From Planococcus sp. CPCC 101016 (lineage in GTDB: Bacteria; Bacillota; Bacilli; Bacillales_A; Planococcaceae): DNA of 64,000 bases. Positions 46,843-54,096 of this stretch are shown here, one piece after another. The stretch is taken from assembly GCF_007859295.1 (NCBI RefSeq), contig NZ_VOHB01000002.1, positions 1,055,624-1,119,623 of the forward strand. The letters run 5' to 3'. The notes below the pieces were generated by a model. The model worked only from the letters and a program-made list of their open reading frames with translations. It made no database searches and was not told the origin of the DNA. Each line of letters begins with the position of its first letter. Positions within the stretch are counted from its first letter, which is position 1. The position numbers and the translations under genes are program-made.

Positions 46843-47123
46843 AAGAAAAGCGGAAGCGCCCGGGTAGCTCTGCCGGGCATAAGACGATCTGGCGAAGCGG
46901 CGTGTTTCCAAGCCGCACAGCCAGAGTGGCTTATGACCCAAAGAGCTGGGCGCTGGAGCTGGACATAAAGAAAAGCGCAGGCGCCCGTGCAGCTCTGCCG
47001 GGCATAAGACGATCTGGCGAAGCGGCGTATTTTCAGCCGCACAGCCAGAGTGGCTTATGATCCAAAGAGCTGGGCGCAGAAGCTGGACAAAAAGAAAAGC
47101 GGAAGCGCCCGTGCAGCTCTGCC
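46842..47123. repeat. Structured intergenic repeat: two full copies and a truncated third
   Basis: Copies span 46842-46966, 46967-47090 and 47091-47123, each opening with AAAGAAAAGCG. The two full copies are nearly identical. Each can fold into a long hairpin: GCGCCC with GGGCGC, AGCTCT with AGAGCT, CATAAG with CTTATG, CTGGC with GCCAG, and GCGGC with GCCGC at the tip. The third copy stops after the first arm and runs into a terminator. The first copy starts on the stop codon of the GyrI-like gene. Similar AAAAGCGGAAGCGCC elements occur in other Bacillales genomes (recollection). No gene is present in this 354-base stretch. Confidence 0.88.
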
Positions 47124-47130
47124 TTATAAG

Positions 47131-47190
47131 AAAAAGACACCTCTCTCTGCACTGGTTTATATACCAATGCAGAGAGAGGTGTCTTTACTT
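47131..47190. terminator. Strong bidirectional hairpin
   Basis: A perfect 19-bp stem (47133-47151 with 47168-47186), beginning AAAGACACC and ending GGTGTCTTT, carries a smaller GGT/ACC stem in its loop. It lies just past the comK stop and after the truncated repeat, so it probably terminates comK. Confidence 0.88.
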
Positions 47191-47196
47191 GTGGGC

Positions 47197-47709
47197 TCAG
47201 AATTTATTTCGTTCGCGAACGCTGGAATAAAAATAGATCATTTCATACATACGGCCGCGCTGCTTTTGCAGGATGCCGATAGAAACATTGACTTCTGCCG
47301 AGACATTAAACTCATCAAATAGGATTCGGGTCCTGTTTGGGGTGATGGTTTCCAGGCGGTAATGGTGGTTGAAAATCCAAACGCAGTCAGGGTTGTCCGG
47401 AGACTTTGTGGGATAGGCGGCCAAGCCGTCTTCTGAGATGAGAAGTGTTGTTTTTTTATGCTGTTTAAGATTATGCCGTGTGGCTTTTACACGGCCTTCG
47501 TATGTCGATGCGAACATCATGCATGCCTTGTCAATCAATGTCAGAACCGAATCGCGCGAGTAATACTCTCCGGACTTGGTGATGATTCTGGACTTTCTTT
47601 CCGTTTCAAAATAATTCTCTACAAACAATACGGATCGATCTATTAAATTCTCATCATTCTTCTTCACTAGCACAAGCTCCCCTTTCTCATCACATGAAAA
47701 TTCTACCAT
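47197..47709 (-). CDS. comK: Competence transcription factor ComK
   Basis: A 170-residue DNA-binding activator of DNA uptake genes. The segment KACMMFASTYEGRVKATRHNL and the LLISEDGLAAYPTKSPDNPDCVW segment (each a continuous family hallmark; only parts are quoted in length) identify it clearly. AGGGGAG lies before the ATG. In B. subtilis ComK activates its own promoter through AAAA-N5-TTTT boxes; the 195-base upstream region is AT-rich near 47735-47755, but I could not find a clean pair of such boxes. It is divergent from a short sigma factor gene. Confidence 0.9.
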   Translation of the reverse strand: MVEFSCDEKGELVLVKKNDENLIDRSVLFVENYFETERKSRIITKSGEYYSRDSVLTLIDKACMMFASTYEGRVKATRHNLKQHKKTTLLISEDGLAAYPTKSPDNPDCVWIFNHHYRLETITPNRTRILFDEFNVSAEVNVSIGILQKQRGRMYEMIYFYSSVRERNKF

Positions 47710-47860
47710 TCGCTACTATACGAGGCAATCTATTTTTAGAAAACTGAAACTCTTTTGACAATTGAGAGGTACATAGAGTCTGTTTCCTCTAGGCAAACAG
47801 AATTTTTACTGTAACGTACGGCTCAAATCCAAATTCGCTGCTTTCATTTTCACCCCTTAT

Positions 47861-47894
47861 TCTGAACGTACCCGGGAATCAACGAACGTTCAGA
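47861..47894. promoter_or_regulatory. Perfect 9-bp inverted repeat overlapping the sigma factor ribosome site
   Basis: TCTGAACGT (47861-47869) is repeated inverted as ACGTTCAGA (47886-47894), with a 16-base loop. The right arm runs into the ribosome site AGAAGGATAAG of the sigma factor gene. It could be an operator for a dimeric regulator or an RNA hairpin limiting translation. Confidence 0.6.
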
Positions 47895-47905
47895 AGGATA
47901 AGACA

Positions 47906-48388
47906 ATGAAAGATTTCGAAGAAGTGGCTGCACAGTATGCACCGATGATTTCAGCGATAATCCGCAAACTCCATATCTACCGTGATTATGACACCTTCCG
48001 TCAAGTTGGAAATATCGCGCTATGGCAAGCGTGGCAGCGTTTTGAAGACGTGAAAGGAAACTTCACTCCTTTTGCTTATCGCAGCATTCAAGGAGCGATG
48101 CTCGACGAATTGAAGCGTGAAACCAAAAGGAATGATCAAATCACTCTTAGCAAGACGACAATAGTAGAGGAAGTCAAAGAAGAACCGGCTGAAAGTCTCC
48201 CGGAATGGCTGGAAGTAAATAAATTAACTGACCAAGAGAAATGGCTGTTGGAAGCCCTTTATGTCAAGGGCTGCAGTCTTATCGAATTAGCTGTTGCTGA
48301 AAATATTTCACTTGCCGGTATGAAAAAAAGGCGGGAACGGCTCTTGAAAAAATTAAAAGATACGACACACCACCCATTCAAAGAATAG
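47906..48388 (+). CDS. Short sigma-70 family RNA polymerase sigma factor
   Basis: A 160-residue protein with a sigma region 2 (about 10-72: YDTFRQVGNIALWQAWQRF, then FTPFAYRSIQGAMLDELK) and a region 4 helix-turn-helix (about 108-150: LTDQEKWLLEALYVKGCSLI, then SLAGMKKRRERLLKKLK). The order and length fit sigma-70-like factors without regions 1 and 3. No anti-sigma gene adjoins it. It is divergent from comK; in staphylococci a short SigH-type factor controls competence genes, so a competence role is possible but is only an inference. Confidence 0.82.
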   Translation: MKDFEEVAAQYAPMISAIIRKLHIYRDYDTFRQVGNIALWQAWQRFEDVKGNFTPFAYRSIQGAMLDELKRETKRNDQITLSKTTIVEEVKEEPAESLPEWLEVNKLTDQEKWLLEALYVKGCSLIELAVAENISLAGMKKRRERLLKKLKDTTHHPFKE

Positions 48389-48491
48389 GTGATAGCGATG
48401 CGGAAATAAAACCGCTGCAAAAAAAGGTGGTAGGGAACAAATTCGGATTGTATAATGAATGACGCAGCAGAAAGAAATGGGGATGACTTAG

Positions 48492-49769
48492 ATGGAAGCA
48501 ATGATGACAGGCATGATCAACAATATCTTTTTCATCATATTTCCGATCATCGTCTATCAAATGCTGGCAACAGCCGGCCAACGAAATTTTTTCGTTAGCC
48601 ATCGCGTTACAATGACGGTCCTTTTTTCAATATCAATCATACTTTGCATGTTGTTTCCCTATCAATTTTTAACGGACGATTACATTTTTGATCTACGCCA
48701 AGTACCGATGATTGTAGGAGCTTTATACGGTGGTCCATTAGTGTCGGCCATGCTGTTTCTTGTTTCTTCAGTTGGTCGCTTTCTTATCGGTGGAGATGGA
48801 ATGTATATTGCTATCCTCAATCAGTTTGTAATTGCAGCAGGAGTCCCATTCCTGCGACCTTTATATATGCGCATGAAACGTCTTGGGAAAATCGCTCTGG
48901 TGTTCTGCGTTTCAATCGCTTCGCTATTCTTCAATATGTTTGCAGGAGCTTTCTTCTTCGGGGACCCGATCCACGACATCATCGGGATATGGGTGATGCT
49001 GATGATCAATCAAGGAACGATCATCGTATTGACGGCTTTACTAATTGAGCATATGCAAAGACAGGAGTATATGTATAATTCCTTGTTGAAACATGAAAAA
49101 ATGGAGACAGTCAGCCATTTTGCTGCAGCGGTATCGCATGAACTGCGGAACCCTCTGCAGAGCATCAAAGGGTTTATTCAACTTATGAAAGAATACGATT
49201 ACAGTCGGGAGAAACAAGTGGAGTTTCACAACCTAATCTTAAAAGAAATCGATTCCGCAGAAGACTTAATCGATGACTACCTCATTTATGCAAAACCGAC
49301 TTATGGGCAGCTTGAGCCGATCTTGGTTGCTCCGGAAGTTCGACATGTGCTCAAAATAATGGCCCCTTACGCAATGGGAAAAGATGTAGAAGTTCATTTT
49401 TTTGAAATGGATGAGACTGCTGAAATTCTGGTTGACCGCCAAAAGTTCCAACAGGCACTGGTCAATATCGTTCGAAATGGCATAGAAGCGATGCCAGACG
49501 GTGGATTATTGTCGATTGCAGTGAAATCGTCTCCTGCAAAAGTATGGGTGGAAGTGACCGATAAAGGTGTTGGAATGACAAAAGAAGAAATCAGGCGTTT
49601 GGGTGAGCCTTATTTTTCGAATAAAATCAAAGGCACAGGCCTTGGCATGATGGTCACGTACAGCATCATCAGCCAAATGAACGGTCTCATTCTGGTGGAT
49701 TCCGAAAAAGGAAAAGGATCCGAATTTACGCTAGAGTTCCCCAATATTGCAGCCTTGGAAAAAAGATAA
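48492..49769 (+). CDS. Sensor histidine kinase, KinB-like
   Basis: A 425-residue kinase. Six hydrophobic helices (about 1-190) form a 5TMR-LYT-type sensor (FDLRQVPMIVGALYGGP), followed by a HisKA domain with His in AAAVSHELRNPLQSIKGF and an HATPase domain (NIVRNGIEAMPDGG, DKGVGMTKEE, GTGLGMMVTYS). Length and layout resemble sporulation kinase KinB. No response regulator is adjacent, as expected for phosphorelay kinases. GGGGATG precedes the start. It follows the sigma factor gene by 100 bases on the same strand; a link with differentiation is inferred. Confidence 0.87.
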   Translation: MEAMMTGMINNIFFIIFPIIVYQMLATAGQRNFFVSHRVTMTVLFSISIILCMLFPYQFLTDDYIFDLRQVPMIVGALYGGPLVSAMLFLVSSVGRFLIGGDGMYIAILNQFVIAAGVPFLRPLYMRMKRLGKIALVFCVSIASLFFNMFAGAFFFGDPIHDIIGIWVMLMINQGTIIVLTALLIEHMQRQEYMYNSLLKHEKMETVSHFAAAVSHELRNPLQSIKGFIQLMKEYDYSREKQVEFHNLILKEIDSAEDLIDDYLIYAKPTYGQLEPILVAPEVRHVLKIMAPYAMGKDVEVHFFEMDETAEILVDRQKFQQALVNIVRNGIEAMPDGGLLSIAVKSSPAKVWVEVTDKGVGMTKEEIRRLGEPYFSNKIKGTGLGMMVTYSIISQMNGLILVDSEKGKGSEFTLEFPNIAALEKR

Positions 49770-49802
49770 AACAGCAGTCTCCGCGGAGACTGCTGTTTTA
49801 TT
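49768..49802. terminator. Bidirectional terminator
   Basis: AAACAGCAGTCTCC pairs with GGAGACTGCTGTTT over a tiny loop; it ends both the kinase gene and the leftward uvsE gene, whose stop it touches. Confidence 0.9.
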
Positions 49803-50670
49803 TATGCATTAGTTGACGGATAAACGGGAGAACCGATTGTTCTTTGAGCTTGGCTTCGAACATGATGTCTGCATCTGTTCCATTTAATAAGGTCAATAAC
49901 TCTTGAAAATCCGATTCAGACACCAATTCATGGTGGCGAAGATCTGTGTATCCTTCTTTGCCGGTGCTGATGTGGATTTTGGGGATGCCGTAGCCTTCCC
50001 AGGTTTTCAGAATCTCGGCAAAGTCGACCGGTTCGCCATCGTTATTGCAATTGTGATGATGGATGTCAAAACATATCGGCACTCCGCAAAGTTTGTGGAC
50101 ATCCAAAACATCCCTGACGGTAAAGGTCTTGTCGTCATTTTCCAAACGGAGGCGCTGGCGAATGCTCGGAGACAGTGCCAAGTAAGCGTCTGCGAATCGT
50201 TGTTTTGCTGCTTCTTTGTCTCCATAAGCGCCACCGGTATGAAGGATAATATCAGAACCGCCAAGCAAATGCATCAGCTTGTCGTGGTATTCAAGGTCTT
50301 CAATGGATTTCCGGACGACTTCAGGTTTGGGAGAATTGATGACCGTGTATTGGCCGGGATGCACAGATACCCGCATTCCATGTGCTTCAACAAAAGAGCG
50401 GATTTCATTTGTAATGGCCAATACATCGGGATCTTCCCACCAGATCCAATCGTTTATGGGGTGGGTTGATAGCGGAACAATTGAACTGGATGCCCGGTAA
50501 AAATAAATGTCATTTTCCAAGTTCCACCGGATGATTTCTAGTGTCGTCTCAAAATTTTTCATGGTGAGTTCTTTTATCTTTCCTGTGCCTTCTGCTTCAG
50601 CAGTCGCCACGCGCAAAGTTCTAAATACTGTTTTCAATTCAGTGTTCATACATGCATAGCCTAATCTCAT
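49798..50670 (-). CDS. uvsE: UV DNA damage endonuclease
   Basis: A 290-residue TIM-barrel endonuclease of the UVDE family that nicks 5' of UV photoproducts and other lesions. Hallmarks in order: RLGYACMN at the N terminus, FYRASSSIVPLSTH, RVSVHPGQYTVINSP, DIILHTGGAYGDKE, LENDDKTFT, ICFDIHHHNCN and HISTGKEG; these contain the metal-binding His, Glu and Asp residues. AGGAGTTG is the ribosome site. It is transcribed alone. No LexA-type box was found upstream. Confidence 0.94.
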   Translation of the reverse strand: MRLGYACMNTELKTVFRTLRVATAEAEGTGKIKELTMKNFETTLEIIRWNLENDIYFYRASSSIVPLSTHPINDWIWWEDPDVLAITNEIRSFVEAHGMRVSVHPGQYTVINSPKPEVVRKSIEDLEYHDKLMHLLGGSDIILHTGGAYGDKEAAKQRFADAYLALSPSIRQRLRLENDDKTFTVRDVLDVHKLCGVPICFDIHHHNCNNDGEPVDFAEILKTWEGYGIPKIHISTGKEGYTDLRHHELVSESDFQELLTLLNGTDADIMFEAKLKEQSVLPFIRQLMHK

Positions 50671-50771
50671 GTTGTTTCAACTCCTTGTTATTCGTATACC
50701 CTTCCAGCCCTGATTGCATTCCTCTTGTCAGGGTATATTATATAGTAATCATCCACTGAGGAGGAGTTTCA

Positions 50772-51248
50772 ATGACTGCAGAAATTATTCAGACAGATCA
50801 AGGGTATTTGGCAACATTTGATAGACAAGTGGCTCATGAACCGGAAAAGGTTTGGCAGATGCTGACGGACAATCAAAAAATACAACAATGGTTTGCTGGC
50901 TTACAGATAGAAGAGCCGCGAGAAGGGGGCTATTTAACATTTGATATGGGCCACGAAAAAGTTGAAAAACTGGCGATTACAGATTTTGAAGAGAAAAAAC
51001 GTCTCGGCTTTGAATGGGGCGAAGACCATGTGCTATTCGAATTGATACCTGAAGAAGGGGTGACCCGACTGCGTCTATTAGAGACCCTTACAGCCCTGAC
51101 TGACCACACGCCTAAAGATTTGGCTGGCTGGCATGTGTGCTTGGATGTTCTTGAAGCTATTCTGAATAAGAAGGGGATTGAACGCACACTGGAATGGGAA
51201 CATTGGTACCCGGAATACAAACGCTTAGTTGATAGCATGAGAGTTTAG
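50772..51248 (+). CDS. SRPBCC/AHSA1-type protein
   Basis: A 158-residue protein with the activator of Hsp90 ATPase-like (AHSA1/START) fold: VAHEPEKVWQMLTDNQKIQQWF at the N terminus (quoted portion is the family's W-F signature), a run of beta strands including LGFEWGEDHVLFELIPEEG, and the C-terminal helix DLAGWHVCLDVLEAIL. Such proteins bind hydrophobic ligands; no specific role is known. AGGAGGAG precedes the ATG, and TTGCAT plus TATTAT upstream (about 50715-50742) is a plausible promoter. Confidence 0.84.
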   Translation: MTAEIIQTDQGYLATFDRQVAHEPEKVWQMLTDNQKIQQWFAGLQIEEPREGGYLTFDMGHEKVEKLAITDFEEKKRLGFEWGEDHVLFELIPEEGVTRLRLLETLTALTDHTPKDLAGWHVCLDVLEAILNKKGIERTLEWEHWYPEYKRLVDSMRV

Positions 51249-51320
51249 GAATCGATCACTCTGGGAAATAAGCTGATTTTTTGTTTGATTAAATTTACCG
51301 GTGTATATGAAAAATAGCGG

Positions 51321-51358
51321 GCGTTCGTAAAGGTCTAGGGCCTCTTACGAACGTTTTC
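51321..51358 (+). terminator. Probable terminator downstream of the SRPBCC gene
   Basis: CGTTCGTAA pairs with TTACGAACG, with an inner AGG/CCT extension, followed by TTTTCTG. It lies 75 bases past the gene end. Confidence 0.65.
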
Positions 51359-51422
51359 TGCTGGTTATAGGAAAATGAAAATAATAGCCTGCAAATGACA
51401 AGTGTTTCTTTTTCAGAAGCAG

Positions 51423-51737
51423 TTAAGCAACCAGTTTTAATCCCACAGCAGCACCCAAAACCATCGAAATAAAGAATATTCGTTTCCAGTCTTTGGATTC
51501 ATTGTAAAATAACATGCCCAAAATGGCTCCACCAGAGGCTCCGATTCCTGTCCAAATAGCGTACGCAGTTCCCATGGGCAAAGTTTTCATGGCAAAAGCC
51601 AAAAAGGCAAAACTCGCCCCAAATCCAAGAACCAGCAGAACCAGGGCTTTCCAACTGCGATCTTGGTGCAATTTATTAATCATCGCCACTCCCAGCATTT
51701 CAAATATTCCTGCCATTATCAACGAAATCCACGCCAT
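51423..51737 (-). CDS. ykkD: SMR family guanidinium exporter subunit
   Basis: A 104-residue four-helix small multidrug resistance protein. The conserved Glu in helix 1 (LIMAGIFEMLGVAM) and the GTAYAIWTGIGASGGAILGM segment are intact. It overlaps its partner gene by one base, forming the paired SMR arrangement of B. subtilis ykkCD. Because the operon is headed by a guanidine-I riboswitch, the pair most likely exports guanidinium as a heterodimer rather than acting as a general drug pump. Confidence 0.88.
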   Translation of the reverse strand: MAWISLIMAGIFEMLGVAMINKLHQDRSWKALVLLVLGFGASFAFLAFAMKTLPMGTAYAIWTGIGASGGAILGMLFYNESKDWKRIFFISMVLGAAVGLKLVA

Positions 51738-52084
51738 TATGCTTCGCCTCCTTCTTTAATTGCGTCAGGGGTGACCAGCTTTAAACCCATTACTCCAATT
51801 AAAAGTACGCCGACCAATATCAATTTTTCAATGTTTAAAGGCTCGTTGAAAATGACAATTTCGGAAAGAACAGTGCCTGCTGTTCCAAGTCCAACAAAGA
51901 CTGCATAAACGGTTCCAACCGGCAATTTTCTTCCTGCCATGATCATTACAGAAAAACTGATGATAATCGCCAACACAGTGGCCGTCCATTCTATAAAATT
52001 ATCCGCATGTTTTAAGCCAATGACCCACATAACTTCAAATACAGCTGCAATAACTACAGCTAGCCAAGTTGCATTCATGTGCAT
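51737..52084 (-). CDS. ykkC: SMR family guanidinium exporter subunit
   Basis: A 115-residue four-helix SMR protein, first in its operon, with the essential helix-1 Glu in [20 protein letters not shown] and the [19 protein letters not shown] segment. It sits about 25 bases after the riboswitch terminator with AGGAGGAA as ribosome site. SMR pairs generally insert with opposite topologies; which of the two faces in is not clear from charge alone. Symbol assigned by operon order and riboswitch context. Confidence 0.88.
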   Translation of the reverse strand: MHMNATWLAVVIAAVFEVMWVIGLKHADNFIEWTATVLAIIISFSVMIMAGRKLPVGTVYAVFVGLGTAGTVLSEIVIFNEPLNIEKLILVGVLLIGVMGLKLVTPDAIKEGGEA

Positions 52085-52110
52085 ATTCCTCCTTGTTTCT
52101 ATACGTAAAA

Positions 52111-52235
52111 ATAAAAAAGCCCGGGAGAACTGTAAAAACAGTTTCTCCCAGGCTTTTGTCCTTCCGTGACACAGCTAAGCTGTGAGTTTTCTCTCGGACC
52201 AGACCAGCGTTGAGACTGCGGAACCCTAGAAAACA
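52111..52235 (-). promoter_or_regulatory. Guanidine-I (ykkC) riboswitch with terminator
   Basis: Read on the minus strand, the conserved aptamer blocks occur in order: CTAGGGTTCCG, CTGGTCCGAGAGA, ACACAGCT/GTGTCACGG, then GGACAAAAGCCTGGGAGA. The last block also forms the left arm of a terminator whose right arm TCTCCCGGGCTTTTTTA precedes the ykkC ribosome site. Guanidine binding would keep that block in the aptamer and allow read-through. The rest of the 320-base gap (52236-52405) shows no gene. Confidence 0.92.
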
Positions 52236-52405
52236 TTTTATTATTCTATTACTTACAAGCTTAAGGTATTTTTTCTATAAATTCAACGCAAACGGATTAG
52301 AGCTGACTGAGGGGCATCACTTGTTGAACGGCTGTGGATGCTATTCTCGCCGCTAAAAGGATTCATATGGTATAGGAATAATAATTTTTCTAATTACATA
52401 AGTTC

Positions 52406-52702
52406 TCATTTTTTATCGGCAAACCAGTTTTCCAAAGCTGTATTGATTTTTCGCATGACTTCAATTTGTGTATCGCTGGAATTGACTTTATGAACCCAAA
52501 GAAAAGCTTCCATTTCTTTAGCGGGTAAATGTTCAAGCAGCAAAACTTCCCGGCAGAAATCAGGTGTTTCTTTTCCGGAAATCAGCTTTATTGTATAGAG
52601 AGATGTAGTTTTAACCGTTTTATCTACTTGGTAGTTTTCATCGAATCCTTCTACGTCCTGGATTCGTACAAATTCACTTTCTTTCTCTTTTGGTGATGGC
52701 AA
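52406..52702 (-). CDS. Hypothetical protein
   Basis: A 98-residue soluble protein starting at TTG 52702, eight bases after AAAGGAG. It is charged, with no signal peptide or membrane helix; TSLYTIKLISGKETPDF looks like paired strands, and the last 35 residues look helical with an ending NWFADKK. I recognise no family. It stands alone between the riboswitch region and the TANGO2-like gene. The strong ribosome site and normal codon use support a real gene. Confidence 0.65.
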   Translation of the reverse strand: MPSPKEKESEFVRIQDVEGFDENYQVDKTVKTTSLYTIKLISGKETPDFCREVLLLEHLPAKEMEAFLWVHKVNSSDTQIEVMRKINTALENWFADKK

Positions 52703-52795
52703 TTAAAACACTCCTTTAAAAATTGCTCTTCCTCTGCTTTTTTAGATGATACATCAGCTGCCACTTTTACGCACGTCTTTTATAAAAGCACCTAG

Positions 52796-52968
52796 TTGAC
52801 ATTTCAAAACGGCTATCTATATGATGCTGATGCAGAAGTCGAAACATATTAATTAGGAAAGTCAAAAACCTTGATAAAGACTAGTAGACAAGAGTGGAGG
52901 ACAAATCAGTCGAACAAAATACAATAAAGGAGCCCGGCAATCCTCTGCATCAGGGTTGCCGGGCTATT
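52796..52968 (+). other. Promoter-like and terminator-like signals without a gene
   Basis: The 279-base stretch 52703-52981 has TTGACA (52796-52801) followed after 16 bases by TATATG, no supported open frame behind it, and a strong hairpin (GCCCGGCAATCC / GGGTTGCCGGGC, about 52929-52968) with a poor T-run. It may encode a small RNA of about 130 bases, or the hairpin may simply end the leftward TANGO2-like gene. Confidence 0.25.
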
Positions 52969-52981
52969 GACTGTTCAGTTT

Positions 52982-53761
52982 TTATTCCGGTGTGGATTTT
53001 CCTTGTTCGATCTTGAATTCATAAAAGTTGTCTTCCTTGAATTGACCCTTCTCATAATTTCTTTCAGCAAAAGTGAGAGTGCCGTCGTGGGAAACGAGAA
53101 CAACGGTTGCAGAACGCGTACCATAATCCGGTGTTTTGATGAACATAGGAGAAAGCATGCGTTCAAGGTCCAAACCGACTCCTGTATCAGGAAGGTGTGT
53201 ATCGGGGGCCTGTTCAGCGTTCGACAGTATCAAAAAGATTTCCTCGAGGTCGGGCTTATCCGTCTGAGACATATAAGAAAAAAGTTTTTCCTTTCCTTTT
53301 GTCACTTTCGGCCAGGGTGTATTCAGGAAGTGGTTGCTGAGTCCGTGGGTGCCTGGTGGTATATCATAGGATTCGTCCTGGATGTTGTTGTAGTAAACCA
53401 ACTTTTCGGAGTCTCCTAAAATAATATTGAACCCCGCAAATTGACTCGGATCGATTGATTTTAAATAATCGGTGGGAGAGTTTGTGCCGGCCAAAAAGTC
53501 TCTGACAACAGCTCCTCTGGATAGACGACCTGATTCCAGATTGGTCGGATCTCTAAAGTTTGTCAAAGCAGCTATTCTGCCCTGCTTTGTAACCCCAAGC
53601 CACGTACCCATTCCGGTCAAGTCCCGGCCAGCCAAAATATATGGCTCGTCGTCCCAGAAATGGGCAGGAGCAGCGGGACGGCCATAGAATTCATCCCGAT
53701 TGGCAGCAACAATTAATTTATAGTTTGGATGGTTCCGAAATTGCAGATTGATTAGGCACAT
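52982..53761 (-). CDS. NRDE (TANGO2-like) family protein
   Basis: A 259-residue protein with the family opening MCLINLQFRNHPNYKLIVAA (Cys2, as in Ntn-type proteins) followed by the NRDEFYGRP motif that names the family, then GTWLGVTKQGRIAALTNFRD and THGLSNHFLNTPWPKV. Eukaryotic relatives (TANGO2) are linked to Golgi organisation and haem handling; bacterial function is unclear. The start at 53761 follows AAGGGGAAAAAG; an upstream in-frame start (53794) lies within the promoter, whose -10 TATAAT is at about 53787-53792. Confidence 0.87.
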   Translation of the reverse strand: MCLINLQFRNHPNYKLIVAANRDEFYGRPAAPAHFWDDEPYILAGRDLTGMGTWLGVTKQGRIAALTNFRDPTNLESGRLSRGAVVRDFLAGTNSPTDYLKSIDPSQFAGFNIILGDSEKLVYYNNIQDESYDIPPGTHGLSNHFLNTPWPKVTKGKEKLFSYMSQTDKPDLEEIFLILSNAEQAPDTHLPDTGVGLDLERMLSPMFIKTPDYGTRSATVVLVSHDGTLTFAERNYEKGQFKEDNFYEFKIEQGKSTPE

Positions 53762-54096
53762 GCTTTTTCCCCTTTTTGTTTTCATTATATACAATGAACT
53801 GTTCAGTTGATAGAAAGAGGTGCTGCGATGTGGAAGGTTTATTTAGTGTTCTGCTTCTATAGGCGCATGCCTTTCTTATAGTTTGCCATAAGCAGAGTTC
53901 TTATTTTTTTGGGACGTTGTAGCACCACTGGGTTGACTGGGGCATTGCGGTCTTTTGGTTCATCAATACAAAATCATCGATAAAATTCGGGATTATAGAT
54001 AGGTCAAAAGTTTCAATGAAAACTATTTTCTGCTACACTATTATAAGAGTTTTTCTCGGAAGTGAATCAACAGTGAAGTGATCAGGAGGACCGGCC
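53762..54096. other. 335-base intergenic stretch with a tiny open frame and hairpin
   Basis: Besides the leftward promoter of the TANGO2-like gene, it holds a 17-codon frame at 53828-53881 (MWKVYLVFCFYRRMPFL) with AAAGAGGTG upstream. The 3' half overlaps nested stems (TCTGCTT/AAGCAGA and AGGC/GCCT) that end in seven T residues near 53903-53909. This could be a small transcript with its own terminator. The remainder up to the GGDEF gene shows nothing I can name. Confidence 0.3.

Noticed and set aside
47710..47860. ComK boxes (AAAA-N5-TTTT) upstream of comK
   Set aside because: A-runs and T-runs are present near 47735-47755 but with the wrong spacing (nine bases), so no site is claimed.
49903..50469. 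A 188-codon open frame antisense to uvsE
   Set aside because: uvsE is unmistakable on the other strand, and the antisense frame lacks any family feature.
50671..50771. SOS (LexA) box for uvsE
   Set aside because: No CGAAC-N4-GTTCG-like sequence is present in the uvsE upstream region.
53797..53810. TGAACTGTTCA inverted repeat upstream of the TANGO2-like gene as a LexA site
   Set aside because: The half sites are separated by one base rather than four, so it does not fit the Gram-positive LexA box.
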